DNA of 64,000 nucleotides from Candidatus Aegiribacteria sp. MLS_C (GCA_002030045.1 LQBI01000033.1:56240-120239), one strand, 5' to 3'. Positions 33,764 through 42,983 are shown, numbered from the stretch's first letter. Translations and numbers: made by a program. Notes: generated from the letters alone by a model not told the origin.

Positions 33764-34504
33764 ATGATAATGCAATATTCGAAGGCGGACGGCAACGGGA
33801 GGACGTATCTGAAGGGATTCAGGGAGCCGGAAGGGGATTTCTTCCGGAGCGGCGCGGTACAGCTGGCGCGGGAGCTTATAGGATGTCTCCTCCGGCGGGA
33901 GACTGCCCGCGGGCCTCTCTCAGGAATGATAGTGGAGACTGAGGCATATACCGCCGACGACCCGGCCAGTCACTCCTTCCGCGGTAGGACTTCCAGGAAC
34001 TGGCCAATGTTCGAGGGAGGCGGTCTGGCGTACGTATACCTGATATACGGGGTACACAACTGCTTCAACGTTACCGCAGGAAAAGAGGGCAGCGGTCAGG
34101 CCGTACTCGTCAGGGCGCTCCATCCCATGGAAGGGCTGGGAATAATGAGGGCGAACAGAGGTGGCGGTCCGGAATCCAGGTTCTGCAGCGGTCCCGGAAA
34201 GCTCTGCCAGGCCCTGGACATAGACAGGCGTTTCAACGGGGTACGTCTTGGAGAAGGCGGGCTTGGGCTGCTGGTCCCGGATGGCGGAAGAGGACATTCG
34301 ATATCCGTCGACCGCAGGATAGGTATCAGCAGGGGGACCGATCTCGGACGTAGGTTCCTCCTGGAGGGTTCACCCTGGGTTTCAAGAGGACGACGACCCG
34401 ACCCGGCCGTTACCGAGGAGTACCCTGAAGGCCAGGATGGACAGTCCTACCCCTTCGAGGACCGCGAAGAAGGCGTACACGTCCCCGTGAAGCGGGCCAC
34501 CTGA
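33764..34504 (+). CDS. 3-methyladenine DNA glycosylase (AAG/MPG family)
   Basis: Excises alkylated purines from DNA. Family blocks: MIVETEAYTADDPASHSF with the catalytic Glu, RNWPMFEGGGLAYVYLIYG, GQAVLVRALHPMEGL, CSGPGKLCQALDIDR, and RIGISRG near the end. Normal family members stop soon after the G-x-P-W-V-S-R segment (about 34388); this frame continues 39 codons, antisense to the end of the neighbouring permease gene. The start is doubtful: ATG 33764 has no ribosome-binding site and lies in a -10-like TATGAT, while CTG 33809 has GGGAGG six bases upstream and gives a normal N-terminus (LKGFREPEGDFF). Confidence 0.9.
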   Translation: MIMQYSKADGNGRTYLKGFREPEGDFFRSGAVQLARELIGCLLRRETARGPLSGMIVETEAYTADDPASHSFRGRTSRNWPMFEGGGLAYVYLIYGVHNCFNVTAGKEGSGQAVLVRALHPMEGLGIMRANRGGGPESRFCSGPGKLCQALDIDRRFNGVRLGEGGLGLLVPDGGRGHSISVDRRIGISRGTDLGRRFLLEGSPWVSRGRRPDPAVTEEYPEGQDGQSYPFEDREEGVHVPVKRAT

Positions 34505-35086
34505 TCCTGCGGCCCATTCCATGGTCCACAGCGGATAGCCCTGGAGTACCAGGATACGGAAGACTCCCGTACCCGCCCATGAAACCGTGGAGGCCTGCGC
34601 AAGGAAACCGGCCAGTCCGGCCAGGTATCCGCTCAGTCCAAAGTATCTCTCGAGCAGCACGACGGAGGAGAGGGCTGTCAGCGGAGAGAAGACAGCGACT
34701 GTCCAGACCTGCCAGGGATACCCTTCGCCTCCGGAGGAACCCGACAGCAGGAGGATCACTGCGGGAAGTGCACCGGCCAGCGCCGGAAGCGCCATCTCAG
34801 CCAGGACGAGAGCGGATCGGCCCGCCATCGAACCGGAGAGGATGTCCGAAAGGGAGGTCCTGTCCTCTGAACCCGCCCAGCCTGCAATGAAGGCTGCCGG
34901 AAGGCACCACGTAACCGCGGATACGGAGAAGGGCAGAAGGGGCAGGGACCCGCCGCCGGGAAGCAGCCAGGCCGCCAGGGGTGCGCCCAGGACCACCCAG
35001 GAGAAGTACTCCCTGGAAACGGCCCGCTGAAACATCCAGCGGAAGACGGACAGCGTTATCCTCAGATACCCAGGTCTTCGCCGCAA
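34382..35086 (-). CDS. Membrane protein, probable ABC transporter permease partner
   Basis: A 234-residue protein with about six hydrophobic helices (SWVVLGAPLAAWLLPG, SAVTWCLPAAFIAGWAG, MALPALAGALPAVILLLSG, VAVFSPLTALSSVVLLE, LAGLAGFLAQASTVSWAG, FFAVLEGVGLSILAFRVLL). The layout suits an ABC-2-type permease but no family motif is certain. It overlaps the degenerate ABC ATPase gene by 25 bp upstream, so the two are translated together. Its 3' end overlaps the convergent glycosylase gene by 123 bp. Confidence 0.65.
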   Translation of the reverse strand: MRRRPGYLRITLSVFRWMFQRAVSREYFSWVVLGAPLAAWLLPGGGSLPLLPFSVSAVTWCLPAAFIAGWAGSEDRTSLSDILSGSMAGRSALVLAEMALPALAGALPAVILLLSGSSGGEGYPWQVWTVAVFSPLTALSSVVLLERYFGLSGYLAGLAGFLAQASTVSWAGTGVFRILVLQGYPLWTMEWAAGSGGPLHGDVYAFFAVLEGVGLSILAFRVLLGNGRVGSSSS

Positions 35087-36006
35087 AACAGGTCCGCCTC
35101 TCCGGTATCCTCGTCAAGGTTGAGATGATTCAGGATCGCCTTGATGGAAGGCGGCCGCACCTCCAGTCCGGCGATCTGTCTGGAGTTTGCCCTTGCCAGA
35201 CTGACCAGGTTGGTCACAGCTGCGCTGAGCCCTCCATGGACGAACTCGAAGCCGCCGCTCACCGCGACTATGTCCCTTGCTCCCGGCAGGCTCTCCATAA
35301 CGTCCCTTGGAAGGGCGGGGAAGAACCTGACCCTGAGCCGCATGAGCCTTGCCGCAGTGGAGGCCAGTTCTCCGAACCTCAGTATCCTCCTGACCTCGTT
35401 CACGTCGCAGAGAGCTATCCGGTCGGCAGACCGGGGAATGAATTCCAGCCCCGGGACAGAGACCACCACCGCTCCGCCGCCCCGGCAGAACTCCTCTAGG
35501 AGAGGATGCAGTTCCGGCGGACAGGGTCCCTGCAGGACCATGACGGATGGTATGGAAAGACATGCGGCGGCGAAGGCCGCCATGTACCTGGTCCCCCCGG
35601 GAAGACGGCGAACCCGGGAGTTTGCGAAGTCTTCGAGGGAGCACCACTCCAGCACCTGCGGGATCATCTCCCCGGCCCTCTTCCTGCGGTGTCCGGCGGC
35701 GGCAGCCGAGAGTTCCAGGTGCTGCAGCAGCGTCATTCCCGGAGGACACGTGAAGTCCTCGGGCACGTACTGCACGTTTGCACCGGCGCCCTTTTCCAAG
35801 GGCTGGCCATTACCGTCCCCGAGAAGGACCCTTCCGGAAAAGGGGGAACTCCTTCCGGCCAGTACCCTGCACAGGTCCCCCGCTACCGTGTCGGGCCCTC
35901 CAAGCAGGACGAGCATGGAACCGGCAAGGAGAGCGAGGTCCAGCGGTTCACGGGAACCGTCCCGGACCCTCAGCTCATCGGTGCTAAGCAGGACCGACGA
36001 ATCCAT
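35062..36006 (-). CDS. ABC transporter ATP-binding-like protein with degenerate catalytic motifs
   Basis: A 314-residue protein with the outline of an ABC ATPase: LALLAGSMLVLLGGPDTVAG where the P-loop should be (36-45), FTCPPGMTLLQHLELSAAA as in the helical domain, RRLPGGTRYMAAFAAACL at the signature position, and PSVMVLQGPCPP at Walker B. The P-loop lysine and Ser/Thr are missing, the signature is LPGG rather than LSGG, and the Walker B D-E is Q-G. ATP hydrolysis is therefore unlikely. The start ATG 36006 has GGGAG eight bases upstream (a GTG at 36015 is also possible). Paired with the membrane protein downstream. Confidence 0.7.
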   Translation of the reverse strand: MDSSVLLSTDELRVRDGSREPLDLALLAGSMLVLLGGPDTVAGDLCRVLAGRSSPFSGRVLLGDGNGQPLEKGAGANVQYVPEDFTCPPGMTLLQHLELSAAAAGHRRKRAGEMIPQVLEWCSLEDFANSRVRRLPGGTRYMAAFAAACLSIPSVMVLQGPCPPELHPLLEEFCRGGGAVVVSVPGLEFIPRSADRIALCDVNEVRRILRFGELASTAARLMRLRVRFFPALPRDVMESLPGARDIVAVSGGFEFVHGGLSAAVTNLVSLARANSRQIAGLEVRPPSIKAILNHLNLDEDTGEADLFCGEDLGI

Positions 36007-36039
36007 AATGGTCACTCCCGGTATATGAAGGCCGCGGGT

Positions 36040-37032
36040 TCAGAAGGTGGTGTTCCTCAGGCTCCGTTCCGCCATCTCCAGGGCCCGGACGACCGAGAGA
36101 CCCTCCTCTCCGGAGGATCTCGGCTTCCTGCCCTCCTCGATGCTGGCGAGGAATTCCTCCATCTCCGCCGCCAGAGGCTCGTCGGTGGACAGCTTGGGGG
36201 ACAGTATGTCACCTGTCCTGTAGGTAAGCTGGTACTCGCCGAAGGTCTCTGGCTCGATTACCTCCACTCCCTTGTCGTATATCTTGACCTTCTCGATGGG
36301 CTCGGTGTCATCGTACACCAGCATCTTGCTGCTTCCGACGATGACCGTCCGCCTGAGCTTCGAGGGAGCGAGCCACGCCACCTGGACGTTGCCCGTGCTG
36401 CCGCTGGGGAAGGCCAGGTTGATGAAGGCGACGTCGGGAATGCCCTCCAGCACGTACGCATGCCCGAAGGCGCTTACGCTTGAAGGTTCCTCTCCCAGCC
36501 AGTAGAAGAGCATCGAGAAGTCGTGGGGGGCAAGGTCCCATATCACCGACACGTCCTTCTGGTGCAGCCCGAGGTTCACCCTGCTGGCGGTGATGAAGTA
36601 GATTTCGCCCAGCTCGCCGCTGTCTATTATCTCCTTGGTCTTGATCACCGGGGGAGAGAACATGAAGGTGTGTCCGACCATGGTCACCAGTTTGAGCCTC
36701 CGGCCCAGTTCCACCAGCTCCTCGGCCTCTACCACGCTGGCGGCGAAGGGCTTTTCGACGAAGACGTGCTTCCCGGCTTCCAGTGCCCTCCTGGCAAGGG
36801 GGTAGTGGGATGAGACCCCGGTTGCGACAACCACGGCATCGAGTCCATCGTCTCCGAATACCTCTCCGCAGTCCGGCGTGCAGTAAAGGTCGGGATACCT
36901 GGACCTCATCCTCTCGGCGCGGGCGGGATCCGAGTCGCACATGACGATCCTGCCGCATCTACTGTTGGTGTACAGGTTCCGCAGCAGGTTAGGTCCCCAG
37001 TAGCCGAGGCCTATTATTCCTACGTTAACCAT
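36040..37032 (-). CDS. Gfo/Idh/MocA family NAD(P)-dependent oxidoreductase
   Basis: A 330-residue dehydrogenase. Rossmann N-terminus MVNVGIIGLGYWGPNLLRN (G-x-G-x-x-G), DAVVVATGVSSHYPLARRAL, the catalytic E-K-P-F-A in HVFVEKPFAASV, and a C-terminal sheet domain with WDLAPHDFSMLFYW. Members oxidise sugars, inositol or sugar-nucleotide intermediates; the segment SVIWDLAPHD recalls enzymes acting on UDP-sugars for glycan synthesis, but the substrate cannot be fixed. The start 37032 has AAGGGA upstream. It heads the minus-strand group with the ABC-like genes. Confidence 0.9.
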   Translation of the reverse strand: MVNVGIIGLGYWGPNLLRNLYTNSRCGRIVMCDSDPARAERMRSRYPDLYCTPDCGEVFGDDGLDAVVVATGVSSHYPLARRALEAGKHVFVEKPFAASVVEAEELVELGRRLKLVTMVGHTFMFSPPVIKTKEIIDSGELGEIYFITASRVNLGLHQKDVSVIWDLAPHDFSMLFYWLGEEPSSVSAFGHAYVLEGIPDVAFINLAFPSGSTGNVQVAWLAPSKLRRTVIVGSSKMLVYDDTEPIEKVKIYDKGVEVIEPETFGEYQLTYRTGDILSPKLSTDEPLAAEMEEFLASIEEGRKPRSSGEEGLSVVRALEMAERSLRNTTF

Positions 37033-37078
37033 TCGATTCCCTTCTTCGGTGTGTTTCCCGTGGCATTCCAATCAAAAT

Positions 37079-37107
37079 AAACTACAACGCGCGTGCCTGA
37101 CAGTAAA
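37079..37107 (-). promoter_or_regulatory. Candidate promoter of the Gfo/Idh/MocA gene
   Basis: Minus strand TTTACT (37107-37102), 17-base spacer, TAGTTT (37084-37079). Both boxes are imperfect, but the spacing is ideal and the site is 47 bp before the start codon. Confidence 0.3.
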
Positions 37108-37130
37108 GCATCATCGGACCGGGCCATTAT

Positions 37131-37183
37131 GACGCATTCTGGTGCCGGCCGGAAACATGTTCCGGGCCCGGAAAATGGGACAT
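37131..37183 (+). repeat. Palindromic intergenic repeat, copy A
   Basis: Carries GGTGCCGGCCGGAAAC, then A-TGTTCCGGG, then CCCGGAAAATGGGACA. It matches the 57-bp copy at 56847-56903 (inverted) at nearly every position of the core. The 5' end (GACGCATTC) has diverged from the TGTCYCA end, so the outer inverted repeat is broken here. It lies in the 307-bp gap between divergent Gfo/Idh/MocA and clpB genes. Confidence 0.75.
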
Positions 37184-37220
37184 TCCGGAAAGCTGTTCCG
37201 GGCTGCGGGAAATGCCCCGG
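37183..37220 (+). repeat. Degenerate second copy of the palindromic repeat, in tandem with copy A
   Basis: TTCCGGAAAGCTGTTCCGGG, followed by C-TGCGGGAAATG, aligns with the repeat core (CCGGAAA, two variable bases, TGTTCCGGG, GG-AAAATG). It directly follows copy A in the same orientation. The rest of the gap to clpB (37221-37339) holds no recognisable feature apart from the clpB ribosome-binding site. Confidence 0.5.
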
Positions 37221-37339
37221 AGCGGGAAAAGGAATATCCAGCCATCGTTCGGAGGTCTTCGAGGACTCGCGTTCATGGATCGCGTGCATCATCGTCTGGC
37301 AGGTTGTATGCTTGCATATATACGATGGGAGGTAACCGA

Positions 37340-39925
37340 ATGAATTTCGACAAGCTCACGATAAAGTCAAGGGAGGCGATACAGGAGTCCGGCCGAATGG
37401 CCATCGAGGCCGGCAATCCGGAGATATCCACGGTACACCTGGCAGCCGTCCTCATCGACGACGCCGACAGCGTGGTCACAGGGGTCCTGGACAGTCTCGA
37501 GATTAACAGACAGGCACTCAGGGACGAGATATCAGGCCTTCTCGGTTCACTGCCCAGGACCAGCGGCGGGTCGGAACCGAGGATGACCGTCGGACTGGCA
37601 AGAGTGCTGGGCTCCGCCGAGAAGACTGCGGCGAAGATGAAGGACGAGTACGTGGCCAGGGAGCATCTGTTCCTGGGCCTGCTGGGTGCCGGCGACGCCG
37701 TTTCCGCGGTACTGGAGTCAAGGGGCGTCACCGAGAGGGATTTCCTGGAGGCGCTGGCCTCGGTAAGGGGTTCCGCAAGGATAAGCAGCGAATCGGCCGA
37801 GTCAACATACAAGGCTCTCGAGAAGTTTACCCGCGACCTGACGGCAATGGCCCGTCGGGAGAAGCTCGATCCCGTCATCGGAAGGGACGACGAGATACGG
37901 AGGGTCATGCAGGTCCTGGGCCGCAGGAGGAAGAACAACCCGGTACTCATCGGAGAACCCGGCGTAGGCAAGACCGCCATAGTGGAGGGACTGGCCCGAA
38001 GGATTGCCGAGGGTGACGTTCCCGAGACGCTCAGGGACAAGAGCGTCATGGCCCTGGACATGGGAGCCCTGGTGGCAGGGGCCAAGTTCAGGGGCGAGTT
38101 CGAGGAGCGTCTGAAGGCAGTGCTGAAGGAGATCGCCGATGCCGAGGGGAAGATAATCCTGTTCATAGACGAGATGCACACCCTCGTGGGAGCGGGAGCA
38201 GCCGAGGGAGCAGTGGACGCGGCCAACATGCTGAAACCCTCCCTTGCCAGGGGAGAACTGCACTGCATAGGTGCAACTACGCTGGACGAGTACCGCAAGC
38301 ACATCGAGAAGGACGCGGCCCTCGAGAGGCGTTTCCAGCCGGTGATTGTGACAGCTCCATCTGTTGAGGACACGGTCAGCATACTGAGGGGTCTTCGCGA
38401 CAGGTACGAGAGCCACCATGGGATCATCATACAGGATGCTGCACTCATGGCGGCGGCAACCCTCTCCAACAGGTACATCACCGACAGGTTCCTTCCCGAC
38501 AAGGCCATCGACCTGATAGACGAGGCCGCAAGCAGGCTGAGGATCGAGATCGACAGCATGCCTGAATCCATCGACGAGATCAGACGCAGGATGATGAGAC
38601 TGGAGATCGAGAGGGAGGGGCTCCGCAGGGAGGGCGAGGAGGACTGCCGGGAGGAACTGAGGCAGATTGAGAAGGAACTGGCGGAACTCTCGGAGGAGAG
38701 AGCATCCCTGGAAATGAAGTGGAAGAACGAGAAGGAGTTGATCGACAGGATCCGGGACAACGCCAGGAAGATCGAGGACCTCAGGGGGCAGTCCAAGATA
38801 GCCGAACGCCAGGGTGACCTGGAGAAGGTCGCCGAGATAAGGTACGGGAGGATAAGAGAACTGGAGGATGAGTCGGTACAGCTCAAGGAGAGGCTGGATG
38901 AGATCCAGAAGGATGGTTCGCTCCTTTCAGAGGAGATAACTCCCGAGGACATAGCCGAGGTGGTCTCCAGATGGACGGGAGTCCCGGTATCCAGGCTCCT
39001 TGAAAGTGAGAAGCAGCGTCTTCTGACCCTCGAGAAGGAACTCCACAGGAGGGTTGTAGGTCAGGACGAGGCTGTCACGGCTGTGGCCGAGGCCGTACGC
39101 CGTTCGAGGGCCAGCGTGCAGGACCCCAACCGGCCCCTGGGCAGTTTCGTCTTCATGGGTCCCACTGGAGTGGGGAAGACGGAGCTGGCAAGATCCCTCG
39201 CGGATTTCCTCTTTGACGACGAGAACGCACTGGTCAGGATAGACATGAGCGAATTCATGGAGAAACACTCGGTATCCAGGCTGATAGGAGCCCCTCCAGG
39301 ATATGTGGGTTACGACGAGGGAGGTTACCTGACCGAGGCCGTGAGACGAAGGCCATACTCCGTGGTCCTCTTCGACGAGATCGAGAAGGCACACATGCAG
39401 GTGTTCAATGTCTTCCTCCAGATACTGGACGAGGGAAGGCTCACCGACGGTCAGGGAAGGACCGTGGACTTCAGGAACACCGTTATCATCATGACCAGCA
39501 ACATAGGAAGCGACTGGATAGCGGAAGGCGCCGGGAAGCTGACCCAGGAGGAGCTTTCGGACAGGGCCAAGAGGGAGCTGGGGGTTCACTTCAGGCCCGA
39601 ATTCCTTAACAGGATAGACGACGTGATAGTCTTCAGGCCCCTGGGGAGGGAGGAACTCCGGGAGATAGTCGGCATACAGCTGAGGAGGCTCAACAGGGTC
39701 CTCAGGGAGCAGAACCTGGTGCTTGAACCCACCGAGGCGGCTCTTGACCTGCTGGCGCACCTGGGCTACGATCCGGCATTCGGGGCTCGTCCCCTCAAGA
39801 GGGTCATTCAGAAGCATGTTCAGAACGAACTGGCGGACTCCATCATCTCCGGTGACATTCATCCCGGGCAGAAGGTGGTGCTCGATGTCGTGGACGGTGA
39901 ACTGAGACTGGGACCCTCTGAGTAA
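37340..39925 (+). CDS. clpB: ATP-dependent disaggregase ClpB
   Basis: Hsp100 chaperone that, with DnaK, extracts proteins from aggregates. 861 residues from ATG 37340 (GGGAGG upstream; the frame is open 66 codons further but through the repeats). Clp-N repeats (1-140), AAA-1 with Walker [10 protein letters not shown] (about 208) and [13 protein letters not shown], a full-length coiled-coil middle domain (about 405-525, rich in E/K/R heptads) that distinguishes ClpB from ClpA, then AAA-2 with GPTGVGKTE (about 610), [11 protein letters not shown] and the C-terminal [11 protein letters not shown]. No CIRCE element or clear heat-shock promoter was seen upstream. Confidence 0.96.
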   Translation: MNFDKLTIKSREAIQESGRMAIEAGNPEISTVHLAAVLIDDADSVVTGVLDSLEINRQALRDEISGLLGSLPRTSGGSEPRMTVGLARVLGSAEKTAAKMKDEYVAREHLFLGLLGAGDAVSAVLESRGVTERDFLEALASVRGSARISSESAESTYKALEKFTRDLTAMARREKLDPVIGRDDEIRRVMQVLGRRRKNNPVLIGEPGVGKTAIVEGLARRIAEGDVPETLRDKSVMALDMGALVAGAKFRGEFEERLKAVLKEIADAEGKIILFIDEMHTLVGAGAAEGAVDAANMLKPSLARGELHCIGATTLDEYRKHIEKDAALERRFQPVIVTAPSVEDTVSILRGLRDRYESHHGIIIQDAALMAAATLSNRYITDRFLPDKAIDLIDEAASRLRIEIDSMPESIDEIRRRMMRLEIEREGLRREGEEDCREELRQIEKELAELSEERASLEMKWKNEKELIDRIRDNARKIEDLRGQSKIAERQGDLEKVAEIRYGRIRELEDESVQLKERLDEIQKDGSLLSEEITPEDIAEVVSRWTGVPVSRLLESEKQRLLTLEKELHRRVVGQDEAVTAVAEAVRRSRASVQDPNRPLGSFVFMGPTGVGKTELARSLADFLFDDENALVRIDMSEFMEKHSVSRLIGAPPGYVGYDEGGYLTEAVRRRPYSVVLFDEIEKAHMQVFNVFLQILDEGRLTDGQGRTVDFRNTVIIMTSNIGSDWIAEGAGKLTQEELSDRAKRELGVHFRPEFLNRIDDVIVFRPLGREELREIVGIQLRRLNRVLREQNLVLEPTEAALDLLAHLGYDPAFGARPLKRVIQKHVQNELADSIISGDIHPGQKVVLDVVDGELRLGPSE

Positions 39926-39934
39926 GGGAAGGTC

Positions 39935-40735
39935 TTGAAGGCCGCGATTCTGGTCCTGGCGGGTTACCTGGCAGCAGACATATTCCTGGAGGGAGGCGTC
40001 GCAGCCGCCGCGGTCATAGGACTGTCGGTATTGGAGTTCCTGTTCATCCTCGTGTTCAGGGGGGAGAGACACGCCTCCCTGCTCATCGAGGGCGTGGTCC
40101 TGGCGCTTGTCCTGACAGCCGGACACTTTCTGGCATCCGCGGGCTACCCGGGCTCGGAGTACGTCCTGCTGGAATTCGTACTGGGAGCCACCCTCCTGGT
40201 ATCTGCCCTCGCTGGAAGACCGTGGCTTGCGTCCCTGATGAGAAGGTTCCCCGGATTCTCCCCGGAAGAAGGCCGGCTGGGATCGGTCTCGAAGGACATG
40301 GGTACTATGTTCCTGCTGCACGGCGCGTTCACGGGAGCCTGGCTGGTCCTGGAGGGCGGGATCGATGTCCCTGTCGCATTGGGCTCTTTTGCCCTCCTCT
40401 ACCTCCTTGTCGTCATCCGTACCAGGTCGAGGCTGGGACACGAGACGTTAAGTGGAATGCCCCGCCTGATCGTGGAGGATGAGAGAAGAGCCGTGCTTGT
40501 TTCCGGCGGAAGGCGTCTGGGAACGCTGGAGGTTGAAATCGGGAGAGTTGCTATCGCCCGTCGGTTCCGGGTCGGGGAGGGTGTGGAGATGCACCGGTTC
40601 CTGGCAGACCTGGAGAAGGCGTTGCGAAGCAGCGGCTGCCTCAGCGTGAGGATAGCCGAATGGGATGGCGATACCCTTCCCCTGGAGATCTCCGGTTACA
40701 TTGAGTCCCCCGCGGGATGGACAAGACGCCTCTGA
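39935..40735 (+). CDS. Polytopic membrane protein of unknown function
   Basis: A 266-residue protein. About six hydrophobic segments occupy residues 1-165 (for example AAILVLAGYLAADIFLEGG, VVLALVLTAGHFLASAG, MFLLHGAFTGAWLVLEGG, SFALLYLLVVIRTRS), followed by a soluble alpha/beta tail of about 100 residues. The membrane part loosely recalls YciB/septation-protein-A-like proteins, but this is not secure. The start is TTG 39935 with AAGGGAAGG upstream, nine bases after clpB. Its stop abuts the stop of the convergent next gene with no base between. Confidence 0.6.
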   Translation: MKAAILVLAGYLAADIFLEGGVAAAAVIGLSVLEFLFILVFRGERHASLLIEGVVLALVLTAGHFLASAGYPGSEYVLLEFVLGATLLVSALAGRPWLASLMRRFPGFSPEEGRLGSVSKDMGTMFLLHGAFTGAWLVLEGGIDVPVALGSFALLYLLVVIRTRSRLGHETLSGMPRLIVEDERRAVLVSGGRRLGTLEVEIGRVAIARRFRVGEGVEMHRFLADLEKALRSSGCLSVRIAEWDGDTLPLEISGYIESPAGWTRRL

Positions 40736-41272
40736 TCAGCTGACACCACCCGAATACTCCTTCACGGCGAGGGAGGTCAGTATCGACAGCTCGTCGGCGA
40801 ACTGCCTCAGTTCCCTCGTAGATTTTCCGAAGGCCAGGGGTACGCGCCTGTCATCCGCCGTAAGCAGGTAGACCAGCGCATGGCCCTTCCCATCCCCGTA
40901 GGCGCTGACGTTCTCTTCGGTCATCTGGATGCCGATCTCCTTCAGGTCGGCGATGCCCATCGTACGCCGGGGACCTCTGGAGACCCTGTAGGAGAGGGTT
41001 CCCCCGGTCTGATCCACCACTACACCGGATCCATGACCCCTCCCGGCGAGAATGCCGGCCAGGACGGAACTGAACAGGAAAACAGAGCCTATCACGAGAA
41101 ATGGAAGGACTTCCTTGATGTCGATGCCTCTGCTGCCCGAGCTGAAGTAGATCGCCGCAAGCAGAACCAGGGGAAGGGCGGCAAGTGTGAATCTGGCTGC
41201 GCCCGACCTGCTCTGGAGTCCGGGAACGCCCCGTGAGACGTACCTGTCATCCTTCTGCTGAAAATAGTCCAT
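40736..41272 (-). CDS. Two-helix membrane protein with a PH-like C-terminal domain
   Basis: A 178-residue protein of unrecognised family. Two membrane helices (ARFTLAALPLVLLAAIYFSS and LPFLVIGSVFLFSSVLAGIL) are followed by strands (GVVVDQTGGTLSYRVSRG, TMGIADLKEIGIQM, HALVYLLTADDRRVPLA) and a helix (STRELRQFADELSILTSLAV), a pattern seen in bacterial PH-domain membrane proteins. GGGAGG precedes the ATG. A sigma-70-like promoter is at 41329-41357. Confidence 0.6.
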   Translation of the reverse strand: MDYFQQKDDRYVSRGVPGLQSRSGAARFTLAALPLVLLAAIYFSSGSRGIDIKEVLPFLVIGSVFLFSSVLAGILAGRGHGSGVVVDQTGGTLSYRVSRGPRRTMGIADLKEIGIQMTEENVSAYGDGKGHALVYLLTADDRRVPLAFGKSTRELRQFADELSILTSLAVKEYSGGVS

Positions 41273-41328
41273 ATGAACCTCCCGACATATCGGAACCGCA
41301 GATCACCCGGTACTGTTACAGCTTCGTG

Positions 41329-41357
41329 AATATAGACCCCGGGGCCGATAGTCCCAA
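41329..41357 (-). promoter_or_regulatory. Sigma-70-type promoter for the PH-like membrane protein
   Basis: Minus strand TTGGGA (41357-41352), 17-base spacer, TATATT (41334-41329), about 57 bp before the start codon at 41272. Confidence 0.45.
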
Positions 41358-41402
41358 AGGTGGACGGGTTGTATATTCAGCCGACCGAACCGGGGAGGAA
41401 GC

Positions 41403-42983
41403 ATGAGAAGGTCCATCGCCGTCATTCGGGCAGCCATCCTCCTGGCGGCCTTAGCGCAGCTGCCGGTCTCCTGCAGCGAACCCGCCGGTCCGCCGGATGC
41501 TCAGGGGCCGACGCAGTCGGTGCTCACGGTCACCCTGCTGCAGGAGGGTGACGCTGCGGGAAGAGTCTCGGTGCGGGCACCCCAATTCGATGGAGGCGGC
41601 AGGTACGCATACCGGGCCTCCGCCGTCTGGACCCAGTGTCCCGACGACGATTTCGCGTGGTACGCCATCTACAGGTCCGGGACCCCCGGAATAGCGTCCG
41701 ATCCCGGACTTGCAGATACCAGCATCGTCTTCTCCGGCGTTTCCAGTACCTCCTGGACCGACCAGGGCCTGCAGGAGGGTGAGACTTACTACTACGCAGT
41801 GCGCACCGTGGACCGGGATGACCTTGAAGCATGGAGCAACGAGGAGACTGTTCAGGTACCCCCTGCCGAACCGCCCTCACCGTCCGTACTTTCCGGTTCC
41901 TATACCGGTGACGGGACCTTCGGCCAGATCACCCTGGGCTGGACCCGGTGTCTCGAAGGCGATTTCTCAAGCTACCGCCTCTTCAGGTCCGATGACCCGG
42001 ACATCCAGTCAAATCCCTCTTCTGCGGTCCTCATAGCCGAGATCGAGGATGTCTCGGTGCTCGAGTACCAGGACAACGCGGTGGAAGGCCTGAAGACATA
42101 TTATTACGCGCTTCTGACGCTGGACGACACCGACCTGGGTTCATGGAGCAACGAGGTCGCGGTCTCAACCCCCGACCTCACTCCAAGGCTCACAGTGTTC
42201 TTCATAGATCCCTCCTACGGTAGCTATTCGGGGGACGCCATCCTACTGAGGACCCCGGGCGGGAACCACTACGTCATAGACGGCGGGGACAGGGGAAGCG
42301 GCTGGAGCTGCGGACTTGAAAGGGTAGTCCCCATACTGGACAGCCTGGGAGTCGACAGCCTTGACGGTATCGTAGGAACGCATCCCCACGCCGACCATAT
42401 CGGCGGACTGATAGGGATCCTTGAGACACTGCCCGTGGACGCAGTCTGGGACTCCGGCTTCCCATACACCACCTCCACCTATTACGAGTACCTCGACGCC
42501 ATATGGGCCAACGGTTCCGACTACATAACCCCCAGGAGGGGGGATGTGCTGGACTGGGACGATGACCTTGTCGTGGAGTGCCTGCATCCCGACGATCCGC
42601 TTGGGGATGATGCCAACAACGCTTCTGTGGTGCTTCGGGTGACCTTCCAGGATGTAACGTTCCTTTTCACAGGAGACCTGGAGAGCAGCGGCGGTGAGGA
42701 CGACATACTCTATGCCCTTGCCCAGGGGCAGATAGGCGATATCTCCGCGGACGTGCTCAAGGTTGGTCACCACGGCTCCCACACATCCACCTCGCAGGAC
42801 TGGCTGGTCGCGGTGGACCCATCCATGGCCGCGATCGAGGTTGGGTCGGGGAATCCCTACGGCCATCCTCATGCCGAGGTAATCGGAAGACTGCAGGATC
42901 ACGGTACCGACATATACAGGACCGACCTCGACGGGACCTTCGTCATATCCACAGACGGGAGCGACCTCCAGGTCTACCCCTGA
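41403..42983 (+). CDS. Lipoprotein with fibronectin type III repeats and a ComEC-like metallo-beta-lactamase domain
   Basis: A 526-residue exported protein. The signal peptide ends in L-P-V-S-C, a lipobox, so it is probably a lipoprotein. Two FN3-like modules follow (about 60-160 and 165-260; each ends ETYYYAVRT/KTYYYALLT ... SNEV). The C-terminal half (about 265-526) is an MBL-fold hydrolase: DAILLRTPGGNHYVIDGGD, the zinc motif THPHADHIGG, VTFLFTGDLE, and VLKVGHHGSHTSTSQDWL, as in the ComEC C-terminal domain and related extracellular phosphodiesterases. GGGGAGG precedes the ATG. The substrate is unknown; an extracellular nuclease or phosphodiesterase is plausible. Confidence 0.85.
   Translation: MRRSIAVIRAAILLAALAQLPVSCSEPAGPPDAQGPTQSVLTVTLLQEGDAAGRVSVRAPQFDGGGRYAYRASAVWTQCPDDDFAWYAIYRSGTPGIASDPGLADTSIVFSGVSSTSWTDQGLQEGETYYYAVRTVDRDDLEAWSNEETVQVPPAEPPSPSVLSGSYTGDGTFGQITLGWTRCLEGDFSSYRLFRSDDPDIQSNPSSAVLIAEIEDVSVLEYQDNAVEGLKTYYYALLTLDDTDLGSWSNEVAVSTPDLTPRLTVFFIDPSYGSYSGDAILLRTPGGNHYVIDGGDRGSGWSCGLERVVPILDSLGVDSLDGIVGTHPHADHIGGLIGILETLPVDAVWDSGFPYTTSTYYEYLDAIWANGSDYITPRRGDVLDWDDDLVVECLHPDDPLGDDANNASVVLRVTFQDVTFLFTGDLESSGGEDDILYALAQGQIGDISADVLKVGHHGSHTSTSQDWLVAVDPSMAAIEVGSGNPYGHPHAEVIGRLQDHGTDIYRTDLDGTFVISTDGSDLQVYP

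Noticed and set aside
37221-37339. Heat-shock promoter or CIRCE element for clpB
   Set aside because: TATATA near 37317 is too close to the ribosome-binding site to be a -10 box, and no CIRCE inverted repeat is present.
37273-38952. Minus-strand open frame of 559 codons
   Set aside because: Antisense to clpB. The Ser/Leu/Ile-rich translation is the usual product of reading GC-biased codons backwards.
38927-40441. Minus-strand open frame of 504 codons
   Set aside because: Antisense to the 3' half of clpB and the next membrane protein; no motif, and no start with a ribosome-binding site.
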